NCBI RefSeq assembly: GCF_003815675.1
Contig: NZ_CP033918.1
Coordinates: 558,001 to 622,000, forward strand
Origin: Chryseobacterium sp. G0186
Lineage (GTDB): Bacteria; Bacteroidota; Bacteroidia; Flavobacteriales; Weeksellaceae
DNA length: 64,000 nt
Direction: 5' to 3'
The translations under genes were made by a program, and so were the position numbers. Below, in pieces: positions 17,761 through 25,734 of this stretch; within the stretch, counting starts at the first letter, position 1; the number at the start of each line of letters is the position of its first letter. The notes below the pieces were generated by a model. It was not told the origin of the DNA. It did not search any database and saw only the letters and a list, made by a program, of their open reading frames with translations.

Positions 17761-18924
17761 ATGAATTCTGAAAAAATTGAAATTTTTGATACCACACTGC
17801 GAGATGGAGAACAGGTTCCCGGATGTAAACTGAATACGGAACAAAAACTGGTTATTGCTGAAAGACTTGATGAGCTGGGAGTTGATATCATTGAGGCGGG
17901 GTTTCCAATTTCCAGTCCTGGAGATTTTGAATCTGTTGCTGAAATTTCAAAACTGGTAAGAAATGCGAAAGTATGCGGATTGACAAGAGCTAACAAAAAA
18001 GACATTGATACGGCTGCCGAAGCTTTAAAATTTGCAAAAAAACCAAGAATACATACAGGAATTGGAACTTCTGATTCTCATATCAAGTATAAATTCAACT
18101 CAACAAGAGAAAATATTATTGAAAGGGCTGCTGAAGCAGTAAGATATGCGAAAGGATATGTAGAGGATGTAGAATTTTATGCTGAAGATGCCGGAAGAAC
18201 GGATAATGATTATCTGGCAAAGGTATGCGAAGCGGTGATCAAAGCCGGAGCTACTGTTTTAAATATTCCTGATACTACAGGGTATTGTTTACCTGAAGAA
18301 TACGGACAGAAAATAAAATACCTTAGGGAAAATGTAAAAGGAATTGAAAAAGCGGTCTTGTCATGCCATTGTCATAATGATTTAGGTTTGGCGACGGCAA
18401 ATTCGATTGTAGGAGCTGTCAACGGAGCACGTCAGATAGAATGCACCATCAATGGGTTGGGGGAAAGAGCAGGAAACACAGCTTTGGAAGAAGTGGTGAT
18501 GATCCTGAAACAGCACAAGCAACTAAATCTTCACACGGATGTAAATTCTGTCATGTTGAATGAAATGAGTACAATGGTCTCCGAATTAATGGGAATGGCC
18601 GTACAACCCAATAAAGCCATTGTAGGAGCTAATGCATTTGCCCACAGCTCAGGCATCCATCAGGATGGGGTGATCAAAAACAGGGAAACCTATGAAATTA
18701 TTGATCCGGCAGAGGTTGGAGTAAACGCTTCTTCCATCATTCTTACAGCCAGAAGCGGACGCTCAGCATTGGCTTATCGATTTAAGCATATCGGGTATGA
18801 TGTTACCAAGAATGAACTGGATTACCTATATCAGGAATTTTTAAAAATAGCAGACCTTAAAAAAGAAATAGATAATGATGATCTGGCCTTAATCATGGAG
18901 GTTTGCAGCAGAAAAATAGGATAG
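17761..18924 (+). CDS. leuA: 2-isopropylmalate synthase, short form
   Basis: 387 residues. The DRE-TIM catalytic domain is complete: [14 protein letters not shown] near 9 (Arg and Asp of the active site), [24 protein letters not shown] near 203 (metal His pair), [14 protein letters not shown]. The subdomains follow to about 380, and the protein stops where usual LeuA (about 510 residues) continues into the leucine-binding regulatory domain. It condenses acetyl-CoA and 2-oxoisovalerate, the first step to leucine. The family also includes homocitrate and citramalate synthases, but the leuCDB context supports leucine. First gene of the operon, 27 bases before leuC. Confidence 0.9.
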   Translation: MNSEKIEIFDTTLRDGEQVPGCKLNTEQKLVIAERLDELGVDIIEAGFPISSPGDFESVAEISKLVRNAKVCGLTRANKKDIDTAAEALKFAKKPRIHTGIGTSDSHIKYKFNSTRENIIERAAEAVRYAKGYVEDVEFYAEDAGRTDNDYLAKVCEAVIKAGATVLNIPDTTGYCLPEEYGQKIKYLRENVKGIEKAVLSCHCHNDLGLATANSIVGAVNGARQIECTINGLGERAGNTALEEVVMILKQHKQLNLHTDVNSVMLNEMSTMVSELMGMAVQPNKAIVGANAFAHSSGIHQDGVIKNRETYEIIDPAEVGVNASSIILTARSGRSALAYRFKHIGYDVTKNELDYLYQEFLKIADLKKEIDNDDLALIMEVCSRKIG

Positions 18925-18951
18925 GTTTGATTTAATCAAGATAAAGTAAAA

Positions 18952-20340
18952 ATGAACAACGATAAAAAGACCCTCTTTGATAAAGTCTGGGACGCCCATG
19001 TAGTAGAAACTATCCCTGACGGGCCACAAATCATCTATATTGATAAGCATTTAATTCATGAAGTAACAAGTCCACAGGCCTTTGCAGAGCTTGAGTCCAG
19101 GGATCTGGAAGTCTTCAGGCCTGAACAAATTGTAGCTACGGCTGACCATAATGTGCCTACACTTCACCAGGAGCAGCCCATTCGTGATGAATTATCAAGA
19201 AACCAGGTGCAGCAACTCACTGAGAATTGCCAGAAAAATAATATTGAATTATTCGGGCTAGGACACCAGTATCAGGGAATTGTTCACATCATTGCTCCTG
19301 AACTGGGAATTACACAACCCGGTATGAGCATTGTGTGTGGTGACAGCCATACTTCTACCCATGGAGCTTTTGGAGCGATTGCCTTTGGGATTGGAACCAG
19401 CCAGGTTGCACAGGTATTTGCCAGCCAATGCTTATTGCTGAACAAGCCAAAATCGATGAGAATTACCGTGAATGGAAAGCTTAACGAAAATGTTCAGCCT
19501 AAGGATGTTATTCTTTATATCATTTCAAAGATAGGAACTGATGGCGGAACAGGCTACTTCTGTGAATACGCAGGGAATGTGTTCGAGGAAATGTCCATGG
19601 AAGGAAGGATGACTGTTTGTAATATGAGTATTGAAATGGGAGCCCGAGGAGGAATGATTGCCCCTGATGAAATTACTTTTGACTATGTAAAAGGAAGAGA
19701 ATTTGCTCCAAAAGGAGAAGAGTGGGATGAAAAAGTAGCGTATTGGAATACTTTGAAAACTGACGATAAGGCTGTATTTGACAAAGAACTCACCTTTAAT
19801 GCATCAGAAATTTATCCAATGATAACCTACGGAACAAACCCTGGAATGGGAATTTCTATTCATGAAACTATTCCTGCACCACAAAGTGAATCTGAAGCGA
19901 AAGCTTTACAATATATGGGATTGGAAGCAGGGCAAATATTATCCAGTATTAAAGTGAATTATGTATTCATAGGAAGTTGTACCAATGCGAGAATAGAGGA
20001 CTTCCGATCTGCAGCTCAGTATATTAAAGGAAAAAGCAAGTCTGAGGCAGTCAACGCATTGATTGTTCCCGGTTCTCAGCAAGTAGTAAAACAGATCTAT
20101 GAAGAAGGGTTAGATAAAATCTTTAATGATGCAGGTTTTCAGATCCGTCAACCCGGCTGTTCAGCTTGTCTGGCAATGAATGACGATAAAATTCCGGATG
20201 GTGAATATTGTGTGTCCACCTCAAACAGAAACTTTGAGGGAAGACAGGGGCAGGGTGCGAGGACTATTCTGGCAAGCCCGCTTACTGCAGCAAAGGCAGC
20301 AATAGAAGGTAAAATTTCAGCTTTTGAAAGTTTAAACTAA
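18952..20340 (+). CDS. leuC: 3-isopropylmalate dehydratase large subunit
   Basis: 462 residues, full length. Aconitase-type motifs: DHNVPT near 65, [14 protein letters not shown] near 130, [11 protein letters not shown] near 343 and GCSACLAMN near 402, together giving the three cysteines of the [4Fe-4S] cluster. With LeuD it isomerises 2- to 3-isopropylmalate in the cytoplasm. Lies between leuA and leuD with short spacers, so part of leuACDB. Confidence 0.97.
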   Translation: MNNDKKTLFDKVWDAHVVETIPDGPQIIYIDKHLIHEVTSPQAFAELESRDLEVFRPEQIVATADHNVPTLHQEQPIRDELSRNQVQQLTENCQKNNIELFGLGHQYQGIVHIIAPELGITQPGMSIVCGDSHTSTHGAFGAIAFGIGTSQVAQVFASQCLLLNKPKSMRITVNGKLNENVQPKDVILYIISKIGTDGGTGYFCEYAGNVFEEMSMEGRMTVCNMSIEMGARGGMIAPDEITFDYVKGREFAPKGEEWDEKVAYWNTLKTDDKAVFDKELTFNASEIYPMITYGTNPGMGISIHETIPAPQSESEAKALQYMGLEAGQILSSIKVNYVFIGSCTNARIEDFRSAAQYIKGKSKSEAVNALIVPGSQQVVKQIYEEGLDKIFNDAGFQIRQPGCSACLAMNDDKIPDGEYCVSTSNRNFEGRQGQGARTILASPLTAAKAAIEGKISAFESLN

Positions 20341-20375
20341 AAGACTGAGGTTTAAACAATACAAATAAAAAGTAC

Positions 20376-20984
20376 ATGCAAAAATTAGTTATTATAAAAT
20401 CCCGTGCAGTTCCATTGCCGGTAGAAAATATAGATACAGATCAGATTATTCCGGCAAGATTCTTAAAAAGTATAGACAGAAAGGGATTTGGAGAGAATCT
20501 GTTCAGAGATTGGAGGTTTAATATTCATTCTGGTGAGCCTAATCCTGATTTTGTTCTTAATAATCCAAAATTTGAGGGAGAAATTCTGGTGGCAGGAAAT
20601 AATTTTGGATGCGGAAGCAGCCGTGAGCATGCTGCCTGGTCACTGACGGATTATGGGTTTAAAGTGGTTGTTTCCAGTTTTTTCGCAGATATCTTTAAAG
20701 GGAATGCCTTGAATAATGGACTTCTTCCTGTAAAGGTTTCTGAAGAGTTTTTAAAAGAAATTTTAGAGGGGATCAATGAAAATCCTGATAATGAGATTGC
20801 CATTGATGTAGAATTACAGTCGATCAGCTTTAAAGATACCACGGAAACCTTTGAAATAGATTCATACAAAAAAATATGCCTTTTGAATGGCTATGACGAT
20901 ATTGATTTTTTAATCAGCAAGAAACAGGCGATTACAAAATTTGAACTAAAAACACACGCAACCAATGAGCAACAATTATTTTAA
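20376..20984 (+). CDS. leuD: 3-isopropylmalate dehydratase small subunit
   Basis: 202 residues, normal length. [14 protein letters not shown] near 20, [17 protein letters not shown] near 75 (swivel-domain substrate motif) and [19 protein letters not shown] are diagnostic. Partner of LeuC. Its last 20 bases overlap the start of leuB, indicating translational coupling. Confidence 0.97.
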   Translation: MQKLVIIKSRAVPLPVENIDTDQIIPARFLKSIDRKGFGENLFRDWRFNIHSGEPNPDFVLNNPKFEGEILVAGNNFGCGSSREHAAWSLTDYGFKVVVSSFFADIFKGNALNNGLLPVKVSEEFLKEILEGINENPDNEIAIDVELQSISFKDTTETFEIDSYKKICLLNGYDDIDFLISKKQAITKFELKTHATNEQQLF

Positions 20985-22089
20985 AATAGCAGTTCTTCCC
21001 GGAGATGGAATTGGACCGGAGATTATCAGTGAAAGCATCAAGATTTTGGATGTTATTGCTGAAGTATTTCAATACAAATTCCATTTCGATTATGGATTGA
21101 TCGGTGCTGAAGCTATTTTTAAGACGGGTAATCCATTACCCGAGGAAACTTTAAAAATTTGTAAGGAATCTGATGCTGTTCTTTTCGGAGCAATAGGGGA
21201 TCCTGTATTTGACAATAACCCGGAGGCTAAAGTAAGACCGGAGCAGGGATTGTTGAAGCTTCGTAAGGAATTGGGGTTATTTGCCAATATCCGTCCATTA
21301 AAAACGTATGCTTCTCTGATTGAAAAAAGTCCGCTTAAACGGGAAATTATTGAAGGTGCCGATATTCAGATTTTCAGAGAACTGGTAAGTGGAATTTATT
21401 TTGGTGAAAAATTTACTGATCCGGAGGGTGAATATGCATATGATGTATGTAAATACAGCCGTGAAGACATTCTTCCTATTGCTCATATGGCATTTCAGGA
21501 AGCTCAGAAAAGAAATAAAAAACTTACTCTTATTGATAAAGCCAACGTATTGGATACTTCAAGGTTATGGAGAAAGATAGTGCAGGAAATAGCCTCTGAA
21601 TATCCGGAAGTACAACTGGATTATATGTTTGTGGATAATGCTGCTATGCAACTGATCCTGAATCCAAAGCAGTTTGATGTTATTTTAACAGAGAATATGT
21701 TTGGAGATATTATTTCTGATGAAGCAAGTGTAATTGGAGGTTCCATCGGGTTACTTCCATCGGCATCGGTAGGAGAGAATAATGCTTTGTTTGAACCTAT
21801 TCACGGGTCTTATCCTCAGGCTAAAGGAAAAGGGATTGCTAATCCTATTGCTTCGATCCTGAGTGTGGCAATGATGCTGGAGCATTTGGGTTTACAGGTT
21901 GCAGCCAATAAATTGAAGCAATCTGTAGAGCATGCCATTGAAAATAAATATGTCACTATTGACCTTAACAGTAAGCAATATTATTCTACCAGTGAGGTGG
22001 GAAGCTTTATTGCAGATCATATTAAATATTCCGAGAAGTCCTATTATAACTTTGAAAATGTAAAAATCGGAAAATCAACCATTGTATAA
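20965..22089 (+). CDS. leuB: 3-isopropylmalate dehydrogenase
   Basis: 374 residues. GDGIGPEI at the N terminus, [16 protein letters not shown] near 95, [10 protein letters not shown] near 135, DNAAMQLI and the NAD-binding end [22 protein letters not shown] then EPIHGSYP are complete. It oxidises and decarboxylates 3-isopropylmalate to 2-oxoisocaproate. Last gene of leuACDB, followed by a strong terminator. Confidence 0.97.
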   Translation: MSNNYFKIAVLPGDGIGPEIISESIKILDVIAEVFQYKFHFDYGLIGAEAIFKTGNPLPEETLKICKESDAVLFGAIGDPVFDNNPEAKVRPEQGLLKLRKELGLFANIRPLKTYASLIEKSPLKREIIEGADIQIFRELVSGIYFGEKFTDPEGEYAYDVCKYSREDILPIAHMAFQEAQKRNKKLTLIDKANVLDTSRLWRKIVQEIASEYPEVQLDYMFVDNAAMQLILNPKQFDVILTENMFGDIISDEASVIGGSIGLLPSASVGENNALFEPIHGSYPQAKGKGIANPIASILSVAMMLEHLGLQVAANKLKQSVEHAIENKYVTIDLNSKQYYSTSEVGSFIADHIKYSEKSYYNFENVKIGKSTIV

Positions 22090-22118
22090 AAACAAAAAGT
22101 TCATTTAGATAATTAGTA

Positions 22119-22158
22119 GAAAGGTTCCGCCTCGTGAGAGACGGAACCTTTCGTTTTT
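22119..22158 (+). terminator. Terminator of leuACDB
   Basis: Stem arms GAAAGGTTCCG and CGGAACCTTTC, extended by CCTC/GAGA with one mismatch, followed by GTTTTTAT. It may also act on the convergent minus-strand gene ending at 22160. Confidence 0.88.
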
Positions 22159-22159
22159 A

Positions 22160-22345
22160 TTATTCTTTTGTATTATCCGTTTTTCCTGATTTGTTCTTGG
22201 AAGATTTTTGAATATCTTCTTTGTCAATATCAGGAGGATTAACTTTTTTCGAGGAAGCAGGAATGTTCTGAAAATCCTGATTCTGGATTTTGGTTTCTGC
22301 TGTATTGGCAGATTCCTTTTTCTTACTGTTTTCTTTTGAGTTCAT
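22160..22345 (-). CDS. Small hydrophilic Lys/Ser/Asn-rich protein
   Basis: 61 residues from the ATG at 22345 (a TTG at 22366 would overlap the preceding stop). MNSKENSKKKESANTAETK and the rest are charged, repetitive and without hydrophobic core, so likely disordered. No family recognised. It follows the DUF4230 gene by 10 bases in the same direction and is probably its operon partner. It could be a spurious ORF, but spacing argues for a gene. Confidence 0.45.
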   Translation of the reverse strand: MNSKENSKKKESANTAETKIQNQDFQNIPASSKKVNPPDIDKEDIQKSSKNKSGKTDNTKE

Positions 22346-22355
22346 AGCCTGAATT

Positions 22356-22961
22356 TTAGAGTCCAAGAATACCGATCTTTCCGGTCTTATCTTCTATCGT
22401 ATAATTCAAAGCCTTTGCCAAAACAAAGATATTATTAAGATTTTCCATTAGCTGTTTGCGTCCTTCATTTCTCAGTTGATTCTGATCAATAGATTTAATG
22501 GCAGTTTCCTTAGCTTTTGCTGTTACATTTTTAATGTCTTTCTCAGAAATTCTATTAAAAAAAGAATCATCCAAAGATTGAATTTCAACGCTGGGTGTAA
22601 TTCTTATCTCTGCATCAGGAAGTTCTGTAATAACCAGTTTTTTGTTGATGGAATCTACCTCAATCTTCATTTTATTAAGATCATAGGAGACCTGCGCATT
22701 GGTTTTGGTGTACGTAATAATGCTGTTGCTGGATACTTCTTTTCCAAAAACCTCATATCCCATCTTTGTTTTCTGCATTGTGGAGTTGTTTTGCTCCATC
22801 ACCACCATTTTATTCATTTTGGAAATCTGGTTGGTCAGAATATAATAATCTGACTTCTCAGTTTTTTCACCAAGATTAAAGCAGGATTTAACACCAAAGA
22901 ACAGAAGTATCATAACTCCTGCACCTGCTGCGAATGATAAGATTGTCTTATAATTTCTCAA
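22356..22961 (-). CDS. DUF4230 family membrane-anchored protein
   Basis: 201 residues. N-terminal membrane anchor at about 7-25 (TILSFAAGAGVMILLFFGV), then a soluble domain with the DUF4230 pattern: YYILTNQISKMNKMVVME, repeated beta strands KKLVITELPDAEI, and a helical end ETAIKSIDQNQLRNEGRKQLMENL. The domain probably faces the periplasm. Function of the family is unknown. It stands 2 bases behind the thioredoxin-like gene, so the minus-strand genes 23998-22160 form one transcript. Confidence 0.8.
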   Translation of the reverse strand: MRNYKTILSFAAGAGVMILLFFGVKSCFNLGEKTEKSDYYILTNQISKMNKMVVMEQNNSTMQKTKMGYEVFGKEVSSNSIITYTKTNAQVSYDLNKMKIEVDSINKKLVITELPDAEIRITPSVEIQSLDDSFFNRISEKDIKNVTAKAKETAIKSIDQNQLRNEGRKQLMENLNNIFVLAKALNYTIEDKTGKIGILGL

Positions 22962-22963
22962 AC

Positions 22964-23527
22964 CTATTTAAAAATTTCTTTAATTACAGAAGTGTCGTTC
23001 TTTTTCAGAATTTCAGCCAAATCTCTTTCAATATAACCGCTGGTAGGCATTTCTACAATTCTTCCTACTTCTTTTCCATATCTTTTAAGGATAATGGTAG
23101 GAACTTTTTGAATGTTATACAGAGATTCGTCTCCGGTTGGAGATTCTTTTTTACGGTTAACAGCAATAATGGTCAGTTTACTTTCCGGATAGCTGACTTC
23201 TTCTAATATTTTCATCAGCCTTGGAAAATCCCTGTGACTGTCCTCACACCAGGTTCCAATGAAAACAATAACATCATAAGATCCTATTCTTTCCTTTTTC
23301 AGTTCACTGATGGCTTTTTGATCAAGCGCATACTCATCGTGTTCCTTTACATACCAGTCGGCGTAAGGTGCTTTCAGAAACTGCTCTTTCAGCTGATGTC
23401 CCAGAAGCATTTTTCCGTCTTTCTGAGTTTCAACCTCACGGTTAACCACTACTTTTTGAGCACTAAGCTGCTGGGTAGCTAAAAATAAACTTGAAGCGGC
23501 AACAATATTTGTAATAAATTTTTTCAT
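22964..23527 (-). CDS. Exported thioredoxin-fold protein with a single-Cys site
   Basis: 187 residues. Signal peptide MKKFITNIVAASSLFLATQQLSA, cut before Q. Thioredoxin-like core around 85-165: VIVFIGTWCEDSHRDFPRLMKIL, then TIIAVNRKK and cis-proline region VPTIILKRYGKEVGRI. The usual WCxxC is WCEDS, so only the first cysteine remains; disulfide reduction by the classical mechanism is not possible without a partner thiol. It may act in monothiol reactions or bind substrates. Close spacing to the MazG-like gene upstream and the DUF4230 gene downstream indicates one operon. Confidence 0.8.
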   Translation of the reverse strand: MKKFITNIVAASSLFLATQQLSAQKVVVNREVETQKDGKMLLGHQLKEQFLKAPYADWYVKEHDEYALDQKAISELKKERIGSYDVIVFIGTWCEDSHRDFPRLMKILEEVSYPESKLTIIAVNRKKESPTGDESLYNIQKVPTIILKRYGKEVGRIVEMPTSGYIERDLAEILKKNDTSVIKEIFK

Positions 23528-23530
23528 ATT

Positions 23531-23998
23531 TTATTTCTCAATAATTGATTTTAAATCAGCAGGAGAATAGTATTTGTTTTTCAGTACTTTATGGTCAGCC
23601 TTTCTGTATACATTGAATTTCTCACCAGACTTTTCATAAAAAGATTCTACTTCCTTTTCTTTATAGAATTCAACGGTTTCATTGGCCTGCTCTTCATTGT
23701 CACATGCCTTAGACATATTGGAACGCTGCACTTCGTTGAATAGCTCTACAAATTTATTGCCAAGTCCGAATTCTAATACCGCACCACTCAAAACATATTG
23801 TAAATCACAAAGTGCGTCTGCAATTTCCACAATATTATTATCTGCAATGGCTTGCTTCAGTTCATTTAATTCTTCCTGTAAAAGTTCTACTCTAAGATTA
23901 CATCTTTCTGGGGAAGGAATTTGTGGGGTGTCTAGAATAGGTGCTTTAAAAGTAGTATGGAATTCTGCTACTTGGTTCAAACTATCAATTTTATCCAT
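23531..23998 (-). CDS. MazG-like nucleoside triphosphate pyrophosphohydrolase
   Basis: 155 residues. All-alpha NTP pyrophosphatase signature: RVELLQEELNELKQAI near 36-51 (ExxE metal ligands) and EIADALCDLQYVLSGAV near 58-74 (ExxxD). Such enzymes cleave (d)NTPs to monophosphate and pyrophosphate, often cleaning modified nucleotides. The C-terminal third (NVYRKADHKVLKNKYYSPADL) is typical of the flavobacterial subgroup. First gene of the operon with the thioredoxin-like and DUF4230 genes; a functional link is not evident. Confidence 0.85.
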   Translation of the reverse strand: MDKIDSLNQVAEFHTTFKAPILDTPQIPSPERCNLRVELLQEELNELKQAIADNNIVEIADALCDLQYVLSGAVLEFGLGNKFVELFNEVQRSNMSKACDNEEQANETVEFYKEKEVESFYEKSGEKFNVYRKADHKVLKNKYYSPADLKSIIEK

Positions 23999-24125
23999 GA
24001 ATTTTTTTATTTATGACAAAGATAGAAAACGATTTGCTAATGGTAAAATGTACTGATAACAAAAAGAAAGAATAAAAATAAAAGTTTAGTAAATGATAAA
24101 AAAGAATCCTCATTTTATCATTAAA

Positions 24126-24153
24126 AAATCCACAACTTAGAAATTGTGGATTT
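24126..24153 (-). terminator. Terminator after the 139-residue cysteine-rich protein gene
   Basis: Arms AAATCCACAA and TTGTGGATTT, followed by T-rich sequence on the minus strand. It closes the two-gene unit 25327-24182. Confidence 0.75.
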
Positions 24154-24181
24154 GTACTTGAAAATATAGGGGTGTATTCAA

Positions 24182-24601
24182 TTATTCTTGCTCTTCATAT
24201 TTCCATAGTCCGGAAATATTTAAAACCATTAATCCCGGTTGTTTTTCGCCATAGCTAAATATACAGATGTATTTGGACAGGCAAGAAGAGCATTCTGTTC
24301 CGAAATATAAGGTGGGTAAATCATTAACCGTAAATTCTCCAATATGCACCATTCTTTGTGAAGTGGTGGTAATCATCCCGTTTTTCAATAACTCATTGCT
24401 GGATAACACTTTATTCTCAGTATAAAGTTGAAGAATTGGAAATCCTGATTTATAGGGGAAAATTTCAAGGGTATTTTCATGATTACAGTCACAACAACTG
24501 AATTTTGTTACGGCAGATGGAATGGTTTCGTCATTGATGAACCTGTCCCTTTGAATAACAGCCTTTTTACCAATGCTTATTTTTTTTGATATTGAATACA
24601 T
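24182..24601 (-). CDS. Cysteine-rich hypothetical protein next to the TNT-domain gene
   Basis: 139 residues, no signal peptide, probably cytoplasmic. Two cysteine pairs (FSCCDCNHEN near 34-40 and ECSSCLSKYIC near 103-112) suggest a zinc-binding or structural metal site. No family recognised. It begins 15 bases after the TNT-domain lipoprotein and shares its terminator, so the two are co-transcribed. In other TNT toxins the downstream gene encodes a cytoplasmic immunity factor; this one is a candidate for that role by position only. Confidence 0.5.
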   Translation of the reverse strand: MYSISKKISIGKKAVIQRDRFINDETIPSAVTKFSCCDCNHENTLEIFPYKSGFPILQLYTENKVLSSNELLKNGMITTTSQRMVHIGEFTVNDLPTLYFGTECSSCLSKYICIFSYGEKQPGLMVLNISGLWKYEEQE

Positions 24602-24616
24602 TCTGAATTTAATTTA

Positions 24617-25327
24617 TTACTGAATAACGGTTCCTACCAGATTATTGTATTTTCCGCTTGGACTTTTTTTGATGGTGATCTTTACATATCCCTCCTCTGC
24701 CAGTTTATTCCATGTTTTCTGAAATCCTGTCGTGATATCAACCGGAATCTTCCACATGGTTTGCTTACCGTTACCAGTCTGATTAAACCAAGGAATGATA
24801 TCTGCAGTTTGAGACTTGAAAGGGAGTGCATTATTTAAAACATCAATCTCATAATAGAAATCATATTTATTTTCCTCCTGGTTTAATGCTCTTTCTGTAA
24901 AGGTATACACATATCCATTGATGATCGGGCTGGTAAAGCTTCCTCCTAAAGTAGGGTTTCCACTTCCGCTATAGTTGATAGCCCCACTGTATCTGTCAAA
25001 TTTTTGTCCGGCCTGAATAGGAACTTCATCTACGATATTGTATCCTCCATTGGCAGGCGGCCATCCTCCGTTGAGTCCATTTGCTTTAAAAAGTGCTTCC
25101 AGTTCTTTCCATTTTCCTTGCTTATACAATTCATAGGCCTGATTTCTGATGGTTTGATTCACTGTTCCATTATTGTCATAGGTTACAGCAAGTTCATCAG
25201 CATTTTTATAGAATACTATTTTAACCGGGTTGGGAGTGTTTTCAATTTCATCTTCTCTGTCTGAACTACAGGCGATGGAAAACGATGCAATGGTAAAGAA
25301 AAAAATGTACTTAAATAAATGTTTCAT
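24617..25327 (-). CDS. Lipoprotein with TNT (tuberculosis necrotizing toxin-like) domain
   Basis: 236 residues. Lipoprotein signal with lipobox FSIAC (Cys20). From about 85 the sequence follows the TNT/DUF4237 pattern: NGGWPPANGGY, PIQAGQKFDRYSG (Arg112), GSFTSPIINGYVYTFTERAL, YYEIDVLNNALPF, IIPWFNQTGNGKQTMW (Gln189) and a final EEGYVKI. Arg112 and Gln189 sit where the catalytic Arg and Gln of TNT enzymes lie. Known members cleave NAD+; most are C-terminal tips of large toxins, whereas this is a short free-standing lipoprotein. Location is periplasm or cell surface. The residues between Cys20 and 85 form a helical spacer. Activity is inference. Confidence 0.75.
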   Translation of the reverse strand: MKHLFKYIFFFTIASFSIACSSDREDEIENTPNPVKIVFYKNADELAVTYDNNGTVNQTIRNQAYELYKQGKWKELEALFKANGLNGGWPPANGGYNIVDEVPIQAGQKFDRYSGAINYSGSGNPTLGGSFTSPIINGYVYTFTERALNQEENKYDFYYEIDVLNNALPFKSQTADIIPWFNQTGNGKQTMWKIPVDITTGFQKTWNKLAEEGYVKITIKKSPSGKYNNLVGTVIQ

Positions 25328-25441
25328 ATAAAAAATTTTAAATTATGTTGAAAATTTAGGCAAGTATTATCAGGAAAATAGGACGAAGATCTGCTATAAA
25401 AGTAATTGCTGAATATTAATTTATAATGTATTATGAATTAA

Positions 25442-25645
25442 TACTTTCAAAAAAATAAAGAAAGAAAAGTACCGTCAATGGTCAATCAGATAACCAGAGA
25501 ATTTTCCCTTAAATACAAGCTGGGCAAACGGTACAAGCACAAGAATGATCTTGAGTGTAAATTTAATCAAAAAACTCAAATAGTAGTAATATTATTTACA
25601 TATAACATTATTTGTATGATTAATTTCGTAAAAAATAACTTTTAA
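25442..25645 (+). other. Possible small ORF in the gap before the M12B protease genes
   Basis: The gap 25328-25734 holds one open stretch; its ATG at 25478 gives 55 residues (MVNQITREFSLKYKLGKRYK, then HKNDLECKFNQK and a hydrophobic end). The first half looks protein-like and basic, perhaps a remnant of a DNA-binding protein. No family recognised and no promoter. The rest of the gap is AT-rich with nothing else visible. Confidence 0.2.
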
Positions 25646-25684
25646 ATAATTTTTTTGCATTTTAATCAGAAATAGGAAGCTAAA

Positions 25685-25713
25685 AAAAGACTGCCAAATA
25701 AGGCAGTCTTTTT
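25685..25713 (-). terminator. Terminator after the first M12B protease gene
   Basis: Arms AAAAGACTGCC and GGCAGTCTTTT around AAATAA, with a T-run in both directions. Confidence 0.88.
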
Positions 25714-25734
25714 TTGAACAAAATAAATTGATAT

